Source of the DNA: an uncultured Gammaproteobacteria bacterium
GTDB lineage: Bacteria > Pseudomonadota > Gammaproteobacteria > Arenicellales > JAANXG01
Assembly: GCA_947258975.1 (NCBI GenBank)
Contig: CAMYKK010000022.1
Coordinates: forward strand, 29,895-93,894
Length of the DNA: 64,000 nt
Reading direction: 5' to 3'
How positions within the stretch are numbered: position 1 is the first letter of the stretch; every line of letters starts with the position of its first letter. A program made the position numbers and the translations under genes. Below the pieces are notes generated by a model, which worked only from the letters and a program-made list of their open reading frames with translations, ran no database searches and was not told the origin of the DNA. This document shows positions 51,745-60,563 of this stretch, piece by piece.

Positions 51745-52473
51745 TTATGATGCGGTGTCCAAGGTACGGATATCGACGAAGCTACCGCTTGGATAGTCCT
51801 TGATCCTTGGCATCACATGCGCCAACCGACGCGCCGCCGTCCGAGGTGTGGGCATGCTGTCTGTTCCCCGGGCGTTCCGCAGTTTTTGCACCGATGGGTA
51901 TTGATCGACGTCGACTTCGTTGGGGTTGCAAAGGTGATCCTGCATTGCCGTGTCGATCAGGCCGGGCGCCAGGGCGCATAGATGAGTATCTGGATATTCG
52001 GGTGCGTACAACTGGTTGAGCATGTTTAATGTGGCCTTCGATAATGAATATGCGCCCCAACCTTTGTGACTATTGACCGCGGCGCCGGACGAAATCAACA
52101 CGATCTGCTCGATTCCGAGTTCCCGCGCACGCAGCCAGTCGAGAATTATTTTGTTGGCCCACACGTTGATATCCATCACCGGCAGTATGTCCTCGAGCGC
52201 TGTATCGGCGATATCGCGAATCTCACCGAGAACGCCGGCGTTCAGGAAAACCAGATTCAAGCGGCTGACCGCGCCGAGTAACGAGTCCAAGGAGGGTACG
52301 ATCGTCGAGCTTTGCGACAAGTCGCAGCGCACGTCGTGAAGCGCTTGGTTGTCGATGCCAGTACAACCGCGGCGGCTCAGGCCGTAGACCTCAAAACCGC
52401 GAGACAAGTATTCCTCCGTCAGTCCATAACCGAGACCGCTGCTGTTTCCAGTGATAAAAACCGATTTTTTCAT
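51745..52473 (-). CDS. Short-chain dehydrogenase/reductase
   Basis: From ATG 52473 the protein has 242 residues: cofactor-binding TGNSSGLGYGL, LNAG (FLNAGVLG), catalytic Ser in VLISSGAAVNS and YSLSK (YxxxK). The SDR fold is complete. The Asp-rich position after strand 2 (LSRRGCTG) suggests NADP(H) rather than NAD(H). Substrate is unknown. ATG 52494 would add seven residues. Confidence 0.9.
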   Translation of the reverse strand: MKKSVFITGNSSGLGYGLTEEYLSRGFEVYGLSRRGCTGIDNQALHDVRCDLSQSSTIVPSLDSLLGAVSRLNLVFLNAGVLGEIRDIADTALEDILPVMDINVWANKIILDWLRARELGIEQIVLISSGAAVNSHKGWGAYSLSKATLNMLNQLYAPEYPDTHLCALAPGLIDTAMQDHLCNPNEVDVDQYPSVQKLRNARGTDSMPTPRTAARRLAHVMPRIKDYPSGSFVDIRTLDTAS

Positions 52474-52612
52474 GGACGGAATGCAACCCAGCATAAAGTG
52501 ACCGCATTGTACCCGGTTCAGCGGCCGGAGTGCCGCGAAGATTGTGACACTTGTCCCCGCAAAGCGGCGGAAAAGCAGGGGAAAATGTCACTCCCACATG
52601 TGGAAGCGAACC

Positions 52613-52637
52613 TGTGGGAGCGGCTTCTAGCCGCGAT
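52613..52637 (+). repeat. REP-like element TGTGGGAGCGGCTTCTAGCC
   Basis: The element continues GCGAT and forms GCGGCT-TCT-AGCCGC hairpins. It is the same family as 52677-52700 and several copies at 60368-60538. Confidence 0.7.
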
Positions 52638-52676
52638 AATCGTGCCAGGATGTCACTCCCACATGAGCACATGGTC

Positions 52677-52700
52677 TGTGGGAGCGGTTTCCAGCCGCGA
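52677..52700 (+). repeat. REP-like element TGTGGGAGCGGTTTCCAGCC
   Basis: A near-identical neighbour of 52613-52637, in the same orientation and 64 bp apart. Confidence 0.7.
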
Positions 52701-52855
52701 AGACTGTGGCAGGATGGCAGGGCCTGGGGGGACTTTTGAGCCGATTGGAGTGTAGTTGAATCTCAAATCGAAAGTCGTCTCTTACCCGTTTTTTCAATTT
52801 GTGCCCTTTCCCAGTATGGTGGTTTGATGAGTATCATCTTCGGTCTGCGATAGCG

Positions 52856-54184
52856 GTGTCGATATCCAATCACTCAATACCCGGCCGGTTGAGTCGACTC
52901 GTCTCCGCCGAACCCCACGAGTGGCGCGCGCTGGGTTGGTCGTTTCTGTATTTCTTCGTGCTGCTCTGCGCCTACTACATCCTGCGCCCGATTCGCGATG
53001 AGATGGGTATACGCGGCGGCGTCGAGAATCTGCAATGGTTGTTTACCGCGACATTCGTGGCCATGTTGTGCGTTGTCCCTTTGTTTGGCTGGGTGTCTTC
53101 ACGCTATTCGCGTGGAAAACTTCTGGTCGTGGTGTATGGGTTTTTCATTGCCAATATCGTCTTGTTTTATTTCCTTTTAGCAAGCGGAATCAATCCCGCT
53201 CTGGTGGCGCGGGTGTTTTTTGTATGGCTTAGTGTTTTCAACCTGTTCGTAATATCGGTGTTTTGGTCGTTTATGGTGGAGCTATACGATGACGGGCAGG
53301 CCAAGCGGCTGTTCGGGTTCATCGCGGCGGGGGGAAGTGCCGGAGCAGTGGTGGGACCGGTATTGACAGCCAGCTTGGCGGTGCCGCTTGGAACGACGAA
53401 TCTGTTGTGGGTATCGGCATTGTTGCTTTCCATTGCGCTGATTTGTATTCATCGTTTGCGGGCCTGGGCGGTTCGCCAGGATCGGCCGGAACATCACTTG
53501 GACAATCATCCGATTGGCGGTGACTGGTTTGACGGTATGAAACGAGTGGCGCGATCGCCGTATCTGCTGGGAATCTGTCTATTCATATTGCTGTATACGA
53601 CGTTGGCAACGTTTCTATACTTCACCCAGGCGGGGATCGTGCGAGATGCCTTCGACACGTCCGAAGAACGCACACGGGTGTTTGCGCTGATCGATTTCGG
53701 CACCAACGCCTTGACCATTGGACTGCAGCTATTCGTAACCGGTCGGCTGGCCAGCCGATTCGGATTGTCGGTGACGCTTGCCGTAGTGCCGCTTTTTCTT
53801 ATTATTGGGTTTATGGCGCTGGCCACGGCGCCGGTGTTGATCGTGTTACTCGTTGTGCAGATTCTAAGACGTGCCGGAAACTACGCCATCGCCCGACCGG
53901 GCCGCGAGATGTTGTACACGGTGATGCCGGTGGCCGATAAGTACAAATCGAAAAACTTCATCGACACTGCCGTATACCGTGGCGGAGACGCGGTCAGTGG
54001 CTGGGCGTATGCGGGACTCACCGCTGTGGGCCTGACCGCGGGGGGTATCGCATGGGTGGCGGTACCGGTGGCGGTGATTTGGTTGCTTTCCGGGTGGCAG
54101 TTGGGTAAGGCGCGGGACCGGCAGGAGCATCGCGCTGATATACTGGGCAAGGACTCCGCGTCAATTGAAGATCAAACAAGATGA
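52856..54184 (+). CDS. MFS-like / NTP-NDP-antiporter-like transporter
   Basis: GTG 52856 is the chosen start (442 residues); a TTG at 52799 adds 19 residues lacking character. About 12 hydrophobic segments are visible, starting LGWSFLYFFVLLCAYYILRP. The opening PIRDEMGIRGG and FWSFMVELYD resemble the AmpG/TLC-NTP transporter-like MFS branch annotated as 'MFS transporter / NTP/NDP exchange'. The substrate is unknown. Its stop overlaps the start of the aldo-keto reductase gene (ATGA), implying an operon. Confidence 0.85.
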   Translation: MSISNHSIPGRLSRLVSAEPHEWRALGWSFLYFFVLLCAYYILRPIRDEMGIRGGVENLQWLFTATFVAMLCVVPLFGWVSSRYSRGKLLVVVYGFFIANIVLFYFLLASGINPALVARVFFVWLSVFNLFVISVFWSFMVELYDDGQAKRLFGFIAAGGSAGAVVGPVLTASLAVPLGTTNLLWVSALLLSIALICIHRLRAWAVRQDRPEHHLDNHPIGGDWFDGMKRVARSPYLLGICLFILLYTTLATFLYFTQAGIVRDAFDTSEERTRVFALIDFGTNALTIGLQLFVTGRLASRFGLSVTLAVVPLFLIIGFMALATAPVLIVLLVVQILRRAGNYAIARPGREMLYTVMPVADKYKSKNFIDTAVYRGGDAVSGWAYAGLTAVGLTAGGIAWVAVPVAVIWLLSGWQLGKARDRQEHRADILGKDSASIEDQTR

Positions 54185-55125
54185 TGCAAACTAATAAATC
54201 GCCGCGGAATTTAGGCCGCCGTCAGGCATTGAAGCGGTTGTCCGCTCTTGCCGCGTGGGCCGTGATCGGGCCTTACAGCGTGAACGCAACCGCCGCGGAA
54301 CAGCGCAAGCGCAAGATACCGTCCTCGGGTGAAGCCATACCGGTCATGGGATTGGGCACAGCACGTACGTTTGATGTGGGCAGCGACGAGAAATCCCGTG
54401 CCCCGCTGCGTGAAGTCTTGCGGTTGTTCGTCGAACACGGCGGAACCATGATCGATTCGTCGCCGATGTACGGCAGCGCCGAGGAAGTGGTAGGCGATTT
54501 GGTTTCGGAACTCGAGTTGCACGGCGCGGTGTTCTACACGACCAAGGTCTGGACTTCCGGGCGCGCACCAGGCATCGAGCAGATGGAGAAGTCTTTCCGG
54601 TTGATGCGCACGCCGGTAATCGATCTCATGCAGATCCACAATCTTGTGGACACGCAAACCCAGCTCGCAACGATACGCGAATGGGTCGCACGAAAACGAA
54701 TTCGCTACGTCGGGATCACCCATTACACCGCGAGCGCATTTGATGATCTGGAGCGATTGATAAGCGCGGAAACACTGGATTACGTGCAGTTTCCGTATTC
54801 GATCGTCAACCGGCAAGCTGAGGAACGTCTGATTCCGGCGGCTGCGGACTACGGGGTGGCGGTGATCGCGCATCGCAATTTTGAAAAGGGTGCCTTGTTC
54901 CGCAAAGTGCGCGGGAAGCCACTGCCCGCTTGGGCTACTGAAATCGATTGCAAGAGCTGGGGTCAGTTCGTTCTCAAATACCTGATCGGTGATCCCCGTG
55001 TTACCAACGTGATACCGGCGACGCGCAAACCGAAACACCTGATCGACAACATGGGGGCGGGACTAGGACGGTTGCCCGACGCGTCTATGCGCCGCCGCAT
55101 GGCGCAGTTCGTCGACGATTTATGA
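54181..55125 (+). CDS. Tat-exported aldo/keto reductase
   Basis: The 314-residue protein has a twin-arginine signal (GRRQALKRLSALAAWAVI, cleavage near NATAAE). AKR motifs follow: VMGLGTARTF, the tetrad Asp in MIDSSPMY with Tyr in MYGSAEEV, Lys in YTTKVW and His in QIHN, and the cofactor-end GDPRVTNVIPATRKPKHL. All four catalytic residues are present. An exported NADPH enzyme is odd unless folded with cofactor, as Tat permits. It overlaps the transporter gene by four bases. Confidence 0.9.
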   Translation: MMQTNKSPRNLGRRQALKRLSALAAWAVIGPYSVNATAAEQRKRKIPSSGEAIPVMGLGTARTFDVGSDEKSRAPLREVLRLFVEHGGTMIDSSPMYGSAEEVVGDLVSELELHGAVFYTTKVWTSGRAPGIEQMEKSFRLMRTPVIDLMQIHNLVDTQTQLATIREWVARKRIRYVGITHYTASAFDDLERLISAETLDYVQFPYSIVNRQAEERLIPAAADYGVAVIAHRNFEKGALFRKVRGKPLPAWATEIDCKSWGQFVLKYLIGDPRVTNVIPATRKPKHLIDNMGAGLGRLPDASMRRRMAQFVDDL

Positions 55126-55286
55126 ATCGCATACTGTCCAGGGAGAACCTGCGACGAATCGTGCGACGCACTGTATAATGGCCCGCCGTTTTCCAGGGAG
55201 TAACCGGTATTCTTCAGGCTGTCTGCGTTACAATCCTATGCTTATGCCGTGAGCAATACTTAAACAAACTTAAAGCGATACGAGTA

Positions 55287-56633
55287 ATGATGACCCAACA
55301 GAACGCGACACTACTCTCACTCGATCAACAGCACCTGATTCACCCGCTGCACAATCCTCCGGGCCATGAAAAGGCCCGCGTGTGGGTTCGCGGCGAGGGG
55401 TCGATCTTGACTGACGCCGACGGTAACGCCTGCATTGACGGGCTGGCTGGATTGTGGAACGTCACGGCCGGTCATGGACGGCAGGAACTGATCGATGCGG
55501 CAAGCGAGCAATTGGCGACTTTGCCCTACGTCTCGGGTTACACCGGGAGCTCCAATCCCAAGGCGATCGAGCTCGCCGAGGGTCTTGCGTCAATCACGTA
55601 CCCGAGTATCAACCGCTTCTTTTTCACGTCCGGGGGCGGGGAAAGCACGGACAGTAATATTAAGATGGCGCGTTATTACTGGAAGCTCAAGGGCAAACCC
55701 GAGAAGACCAAGGTCATATCCCGTCAGTGGGGCTACCATGGCGTCACCTTGGCGGCAATGTGCGCCACCGGTATGAGTGTCTATTGGCCGATGTTCGAGC
55801 CGCGGGTGCCCGGATTTGTTCATATACCATCGCCGTATCCCTATCGTTACCAAGCACCCCAAGGTGTGAGTCAAGGCATTGCCGCGGCCAATGAGCTGGA
55901 GCGCGCGATTCTGAGCGAAGGACCGGAAACCGTGGCCATGTTTATCGCCGAACCGGTGCAGGGAGCGGGCGGATTAATTGTGCCCCAGGATGATTATTTT
56001 CCCAGGATCCGCGAGATCTGCGATCAAAACGAGGTATTGCTCGTCTCCGACGAGGTGATCACCGGTTTCGGACGTACCGGCAAGCTTTTCGGTCTCCAAC
56101 ATTGGGATGTCGAACCGGATCTGATGCAGTTCGCCAAGGCGATCACTTCCGGTTATTTCCCGCTTGGTGGTATCGGTGTCAGCGACGAGATCGCGCAAAC
56201 CATGAATGAAAGCGGGCAGGCGTGGATGCACGCCTATACCTACAGCGGGCATCCGGTGGGATGCGCCATCGGTTGCGCGATGCTGGATGTCATTGACAAA
56301 GAGAACTTCCCGCAACAAGCCGCAGACAAGGGCCAATATTTGCTCGACAAGCTGCGCGCTACACTTGCCGATCACCCGAACGTGGGGGATATCCGCGGTC
56401 TGGGGCTCATGTGCGGCGTCGAGATCGTCGAAGATCGGGCAGGCAAGCAGTCTTTTGATGCCAGTAAGAAAATTGGCGCGCAAATTCAAATTGCGATGAC
56501 CCAACGCGGTCTGTTTACGCGGGTCCGTGACGACATCATCTTGTTGGCGCCGCCGATTGTGATCGAGCGTGACCAACTCGACCGGATAGTCGAAATCGTT
56601 GACGACGCGATAAACAGCGTCCTGAAAACCTGA
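55287..56633 (+). CDS. Class III (omega) aminotransferase
   Basis: The 448-residue PLP enzyme has DGLAGLWNVTAGHG, FFFTSGGGESTDSNIKMAR, SDEVITGFGRTG (Asp255 for the PLP ring) and the Schiff-base Lys284 in QFAKAITSGYFPLGG. The AEPVQGAGGLIVP segment is typical of class III. Subgroup resembles putrescine/omega-amino acid:pyruvate aminotransferases (about 450 residues); exact substrates are not determinable. It is a single gene. Confidence 0.92.
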   Translation: MMTQQNATLLSLDQQHLIHPLHNPPGHEKARVWVRGEGSILTDADGNACIDGLAGLWNVTAGHGRQELIDAASEQLATLPYVSGYTGSSNPKAIELAEGLASITYPSINRFFFTSGGGESTDSNIKMARYYWKLKGKPEKTKVISRQWGYHGVTLAAMCATGMSVYWPMFEPRVPGFVHIPSPYPYRYQAPQGVSQGIAAANELERAILSEGPETVAMFIAEPVQGAGGLIVPQDDYFPRIREICDQNEVLLVSDEVITGFGRTGKLFGLQHWDVEPDLMQFAKAITSGYFPLGGIGVSDEIAQTMNESGQAWMHAYTYSGHPVGCAIGCAMLDVIDKENFPQQAADKGQYLLDKLRATLADHPNVGDIRGLGLMCGVEIVEDRAGKQSFDASKKIGAQIQIAMTQRGLFTRVRDDIILLAPPIVIERDQLDRIVEIVDDAINSVLKT

Positions 56634-56690
56634 TTCACTTCAATGAGCTGATCTGGCTGCGCGCGTGTGTTGGCGGCCGCCTAACCCACA

Positions 56691-56730
56691 ATTTGCACCA
56701 AGGATTCCGCATGATGGTGAAGGGATCGGG
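56691..56730 (+). repeat. Dispersed repeat copy (ATGATGGTGAAGGGATCGGG family)
   Basis: The segment ATTTGCACCAAGGATTCCGC followed by ATGATGGTGAAGGGATCGGG matches 46522-46560 almost exactly in the second half. It lies in the 280-bp gap after the aminotransferase. Confidence 0.6.
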
Positions 56731-56911
56731 CGGCTGACCTTCGCGCTGAAGCTTAATGCATGACCGCAGTGATGCGTTGCGTGACGCATACGTGCGGGGA
56801 TTCGAGGCCGGGTCAGGGCCGGGTTAATCCTGTCGCTCTTCATCGCCCGTACCGGAGAGACCTGCGGTGTTTCGTCCGTGAATTGGCGGCATTCAATCTA
56901 AGATACATAAT

Positions 56912-58873
56912 ATGGACGTCTTCTTTCTTGCTTCGCTTATCTCTTTCTATTTCGCCCTGTACGGATTCGGAGTTGGTGTTACCTCCATATTGAACACCAA
57001 ACTCCCTATCGGCGCCGCTCCGTCTATTGGGTTGACTGTTTTATTGTTTTTCGGGGGGATCCTGAATGTTCTTGGCTTCGCGTATGCGGGAGCTCTTTTG
57101 GGTCTTACGTTGGTCGGATGGTTGATCGGACTGTGGCATCTATCTCATATGTTGAGGGGCACATTAGAGCAATCACATAATGACTGGCCAAAAGTAATGA
57201 CTATTCTTTTCAAGGAATCATTACATTATTGGCCGGTAATCATTTTTGGTTTGATCGCCTATGTATTTTATGCAAACCCCACTGCCTTTAATTTTCATGA
57301 CGATTTCGAGAAATATTTAAAATATCCGGTTCGCATGCTGCAGCAGGGAATGTTGCCGGCCAGCAAGTTCGACGCGTTGGGGACCGAAGCCATGGGGGGG
57401 ATGAGCTTTCTCCAGAGCTTTGCCTATATGGTTCGTCCGATCGCATATGTGAACGCCGTTGATGCAGTTTTGGGCTTGATCCTTTGCATGGCTACTGTGG
57501 CGGCGTTTCTGAAGTCTCTGGGAAGACATTGGGGTTGGTCCGTACTATTTAGCGCCATGATCGCTTCTATTGATCCTTTCTACGTCAATACATCGGCGAT
57601 CTATATGGGTGCGGCTGTTGTGATATTGGTTTTCACAATACCGTTTTTCTGCGATTCAATTGATGATTGTTTTAACTGGCGGCACTCAATTTTGTTTGGT
57701 TTGGGTTATGCCGCTTTGCTTTCTTTGAAGACGTCTTTGGCGTTGTTCATTCCGGTGCATTATGCATTCTTTCTCGGCGCCTCTATCTTGGGATCGCGCA
57801 AACGACTACGTTTTCTCGGTTGGGGATTGCGAATTCCGTTCCTATCGCTGCTTTTTGCGGTCCCATGGTTAGGAAGCCACAGAGACAAGTTGTTCGCAAT
57901 GATGGGCGCAACTGACAAGGAAGTCATGTCGATTGATGAACTTCAAGTCTCACCCCTATTGCCGGGTTGGGAACCGTTTTCCACGAAAATTCTTTTTTAC
58001 GGATTCACGGTTTCCAATATGCATTTCTCATTTTTCGTACTCGCTTTGCTTGCGGTGAGCAGCATCGCTGCGTATTTCACGAGAAAGCCCGATTCCAAGA
58101 ATTCGATCCTGCTCTCGGCCGCCTTGTCCTTGGCGATCTTTTACGCGGTAGGCATGTGGATTCTTGCCCCGATCATGTCGGGGCATAACGCAGGTCTTCG
58201 ATACGTCGGCCCAGTATTAATTGCCGGGTGTGCCGTATTTGCGTTGTCCGTTGGTTCCTGGGGGCATGGGAATTTGAAAAACGCCCGCGAGACAATTTTT
58301 CGTTGGGTAACCATACTTGCCAGCTGCAGTGTGTTGGTAGCGTTCGCTCCCTCCGTGTTAGCGCGATACGCGCAGGCTTTGCGTCTTGGACACTCTCTGG
58401 CGATTCCAACGCTTAAGCATAGGGACTATGTACGTTATTGTAATTTTGTCATGGGACCGCAGGGCAGGCGATGGGTGCAGGGCGCGCAAGCCGCTATTCC
58501 GGCAGGTGAAACAGCGTTGGTGTGGACCAAAGCCTCCTTCCAACTGGATTATGCCCGCAACAACATTGTCGATGTGGACCCGGCAGGCTTGACCAGCCCT
58601 GGGTTGGATTTTCCATTTGCGTCTGAGCTCCACGCTGGTGTCGAATACCTGAAAAGTCAAGGTATCTCACATGTGCTTTGGCAATACGCGGGTGCGGCTG
58701 TCCGGTCAAAAAAAGCAATGCAATTTGCGTTAAAAAACGAATTTCCCCGACGGCGCATGATCGCGCTGCGGCACCAACAATTCGTGTCGTTTTTGTCTAA
58801 GATTTCAGCTCGTGAAGATAACGCAGACGTCATATACGATAACGGTCAGATCAGGGTATTGCGCATCAAATGA
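56912..58873 (+). CDS. Large polytopic membrane protein, function unknown
   Basis: The 653-residue protein has many TM helices (about 10-12 between residues 5 and 475) and a C-terminal globular part (about 490-653) with GETALVWTKASFQLDYARNN and GISHVLWQYAG. The short loop NFHDDFEKYLKYP (about 130) and later patterns recall GT-C fold glycosyltransferases (acidic loop after TM), but no confident assignment is possible. Codon use is visibly more A/T-rich than its neighbours, hinting at horizontal transfer. Both flanks carry dispersed repeats. Confidence 0.75.
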   Translation: MDVFFLASLISFYFALYGFGVGVTSILNTKLPIGAAPSIGLTVLLFFGGILNVLGFAYAGALLGLTLVGWLIGLWHLSHMLRGTLEQSHNDWPKVMTILFKESLHYWPVIIFGLIAYVFYANPTAFNFHDDFEKYLKYPVRMLQQGMLPASKFDALGTEAMGGMSFLQSFAYMVRPIAYVNAVDAVLGLILCMATVAAFLKSLGRHWGWSVLFSAMIASIDPFYVNTSAIYMGAAVVILVFTIPFFCDSIDDCFNWRHSILFGLGYAALLSLKTSLALFIPVHYAFFLGASILGSRKRLRFLGWGLRIPFLSLLFAVPWLGSHRDKLFAMMGATDKEVMSIDELQVSPLLPGWEPFSTKILFYGFTVSNMHFSFFVLALLAVSSIAAYFTRKPDSKNSILLSAALSLAIFYAVGMWILAPIMSGHNAGLRYVGPVLIAGCAVFALSVGSWGHGNLKNARETIFRWVTILASCSVLVAFAPSVLARYAQALRLGHSLAIPTLKHRDYVRYCNFVMGPQGRRWVQGAQAAIPAGETALVWTKASFQLDYARNNIVDVDPAGLTSPGLDFPFASELHAGVEYLKSQGISHVLWQYAGAAVRSKKAMQFALKNEFPRRRMIALRHQQFVSFLSKISAREDNADVIYDNGQIRVLRIK

Positions 58874-59204
58874 AGAATCTTCCCGATTTGCAATGAAGGT
58901 GACTGCCCTTTAGACGGTAAGATCCTTCCTCGTTACACTCGTCAGGATGACAAAGCATACTTTGTGACTTACCAGGACAAGATCCTTTACTGCGCTTGTC
59001 CCCCCACAGCAGGAGAACTGCTGGCTGCACAAGCGGTTTAGCGCCTCAGGCTGACATGCAGAGTTTAGAATTTCGGTCAGTCCAAACTCATGCATGTAAT
59101 TGACGATATTGACGGGGTGCGCCCCCTGTTCGCTTGCGTGGGAGAAAATTGCCGAATCTATGGTAATGTGGTTTTGCCCATTCAGATGAACAGGAGATAA
59201 ACAC
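58874..59204. other. Intergenic region with dispersed-repeat fragment
   Basis: About 330 bp. The segment 58920-58952 (AGATCCTTCCTCGTTACACT and CGTCAGGATGACAA) is homologous to the end of 61731-61821. The - open frame (58910-59251) runs across it and is not a convincing gene. Confidence 0.5.
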
Positions 59205-59474
59205 ATGGCGACTGTAAATAGAATAGGTGTTTCGATTCTATTGTTCTTCAACCTGTTATTGGTAGCGCTGCTTTTCTATCAGAATCCCTGGGCGGCTTCG
59301 CACGCCGATGAGGCGCCGATCGTGACGCATATGGCCGGCGACAGCGAGGGGGTTTGGTTTACTATGAGCAACAGGAGGCTTGTCTATTGTTGGAGACCAG
59401 CCGATCGGCAACGGCGGGATAGACAGGCAGAGTGCCGGGTGATGAATGAATGGGGGATCACAAGGATTCAGTAA
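59205..59474 (+). CDS. Small single-TM hypothetical protein
   Basis: The 89-residue product has a hydrophobic N-terminal helix (about 7-24, ISILLFFNLLLVALLFY), which is a signal-anchor, then a short soluble domain with two Cys (VYCWRPADRQ, QAECRVMNEWG). AGGAGA lies 8 bases before the ATG. I do not recognise the family; it may be exported and disulfide-containing. Confidence 0.6.
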   Translation: MATVNRIGVSILLFFNLLLVALLFYQNPWAASHADEAPIVTHMAGDSEGVWFTMSNRRLVYCWRPADRQRRDRQAECRVMNEWGITRIQ

Positions 59475-59621
59475 CACACTAGAGCGTGTCGGCATCGGCA
59501 GCGTGGCGGCTGAAGCACGGCTCGAGTCGATCGGCTATTCAGGGAGGCATAGCGAACATTCCGGTGCTCAGCATGTTGTGGCTGAAATCGGCGGGGAACC
59601 GACATATTGTGGAGGCCATTG

Positions 59622-60308
59622 ATGATCCACGATGAAACAACCGAGGTTGCTAGTGAACAACCACGGCATGTCTATTTGTACTTGTTACTGTCGCAAGTGG
59701 CGTATACCGTAATTTATCCGTTCATCGGCGATGCGGTGCGGGTGGCGATCCTGATAGAGGTGTTCTTGGTGGCCGCGTTAGTGGGTGGCGTGTTGGCCAG
59801 TATTACCGACCGGCGCGGGTTACTGGTGACCACTGCCCTTGCCGTGCTTTTTCTGTTGACGCGTTGGGCCGGCATATTAATGAACATTGATGCTCTGATT
59901 CCGCTGAGCGCCATGTTCGCCCTGGTATTCTTCGGTTATGTGGCGGTCGTGATGATCCGGCATATCTTCCTTGCCAGTCAGCAGGTGAATGCGGATCTCG
60001 TCTACGGGGCGATCAGCGTGTATCTGTTGATCGGCGTGACCTTTGGATTTGCCTATGTGTGCCTTGATGCGGTGGTGCCCGGATCTTTCGCCGGTATCGA
60101 AGCAGACCTCGGCAGACCGCATGAGTTGGTTCGAGACTTCAATTACTTCAGTTTCGTTACCCTGACGACCTTGGGTTACGGCGACATCACGCCGCAGTCA
60201 TATCAGGCCGGAGTGCTGGCCTACCTGGAGGCGATCATCGGGCAGGTCTATCTCACCGTTCTCGTGGCGCGGTTGGTGGGGATGCACATCGCGCAAAAGC
60301 GGTTCTAG
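59622..60308 (+). CDS. Two-pore-type potassium channel (ion channel family)
   Basis: From ATG 59622 (GGAGG 6 bases upstream) the protein has 228 residues. Several TM segments (about 20-35, 40-60, 68-82, 95-117, 128-147) precede the pore: NYFSFVTLTTLGYGDITPQS with selectivity filter TLGYGD (183-188), then a final TM (about 195-222). One pore per chain means a tetramer. No RCK/TrkA-N regulatory domain is attached. The ATG at 59607 adds five residues and has a weaker ribosome site. Confidence 0.9.
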   Translation: MIHDETTEVASEQPRHVYLYLLLSQVAYTVIYPFIGDAVRVAILIEVFLVAALVGGVLASITDRRGLLVTTALAVLFLLTRWAGILMNIDALIPLSAMFALVFFGYVAVVMIRHIFLASQQVNADLVYGAISVYLLIGVTFGFAYVCLDAVVPGSFAGIEADLGRPHELVRDFNYFSFVTLTTLGYGDITPQSYQAGVLAYLEAIIGQVYLTVLVARLVGMHIAQKRF

Positions 60309-60367
60309 CCTGTCTAGTTTTGGGAGTGGCATTCACCCACACTATGCGGGGATAAGTGTCATGATCT

Positions 60368-60390
60368 TCGCGGCTGAAAGCCGCTCCCAC
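60368..60390 (-). repeat. REP-like element (reverse of TGTGGGAGCGGCTT family)
   Basis: TCGCGGCTGAAAGCCGCTCC followed by CAC is the reverse complement of the REP consensus. Confidence 0.7.
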
Positions 60391-60450
60391 TGATAATTTG
60401 TAGATGTGGGTGTTACATCAGAAGCTGTACATGTGACATCCTGGCATAGT

Positions 60451-60497
60451 TGTGGGAGCGGCTTGCTCCCCTGCTATGCGGGGACAAGAGCCGCGAA
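60451..60497 (+). repeat. REP-like element interrupted by a second hairpin
   Basis: TGTGGGAGCGGCTT is followed by an insert of about 20 bases containing CCCCTGCTATGCGGGG, then AGAGCCGCGA. The outer arms match the REP family. Confidence 0.65.
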
Positions 60498-60515
60498 ACC
60501 CTCGTTATAAAGATT

Positions 60516-60538
60516 CATGGCTAGAAGCCATTCCCACA
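60516..60538 (-). repeat. REP-like element, diverged reverse copy
   Basis: CATGGCTAGAAGCCATTCCC plus ACA matches the reverse of the family with two changes. It sits 26 bp from the 3' end of the next gene. Confidence 0.6.
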
Positions 60539-60563
60539 AAGCTCAGCACTGGGACTGACAGAT

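Larger units (their letters stand above)
52474..52855. other. Intergenic region with REP elements
   Basis: About 380 bp between divergent SDR and transporter genes. It contains two REP-like elements (52613-52637, 52677-52700) and fragments of a third (52578-52602, CACTCCCACATGTGG). It has no supported gene. Confidence 0.55.

Noticed and set aside
58910..59251. 113-codon - strand frame
   Set aside because: It crosses a dispersed repeat and overlaps the start of the small membrane protein gene; there is no ribosome-binding site.
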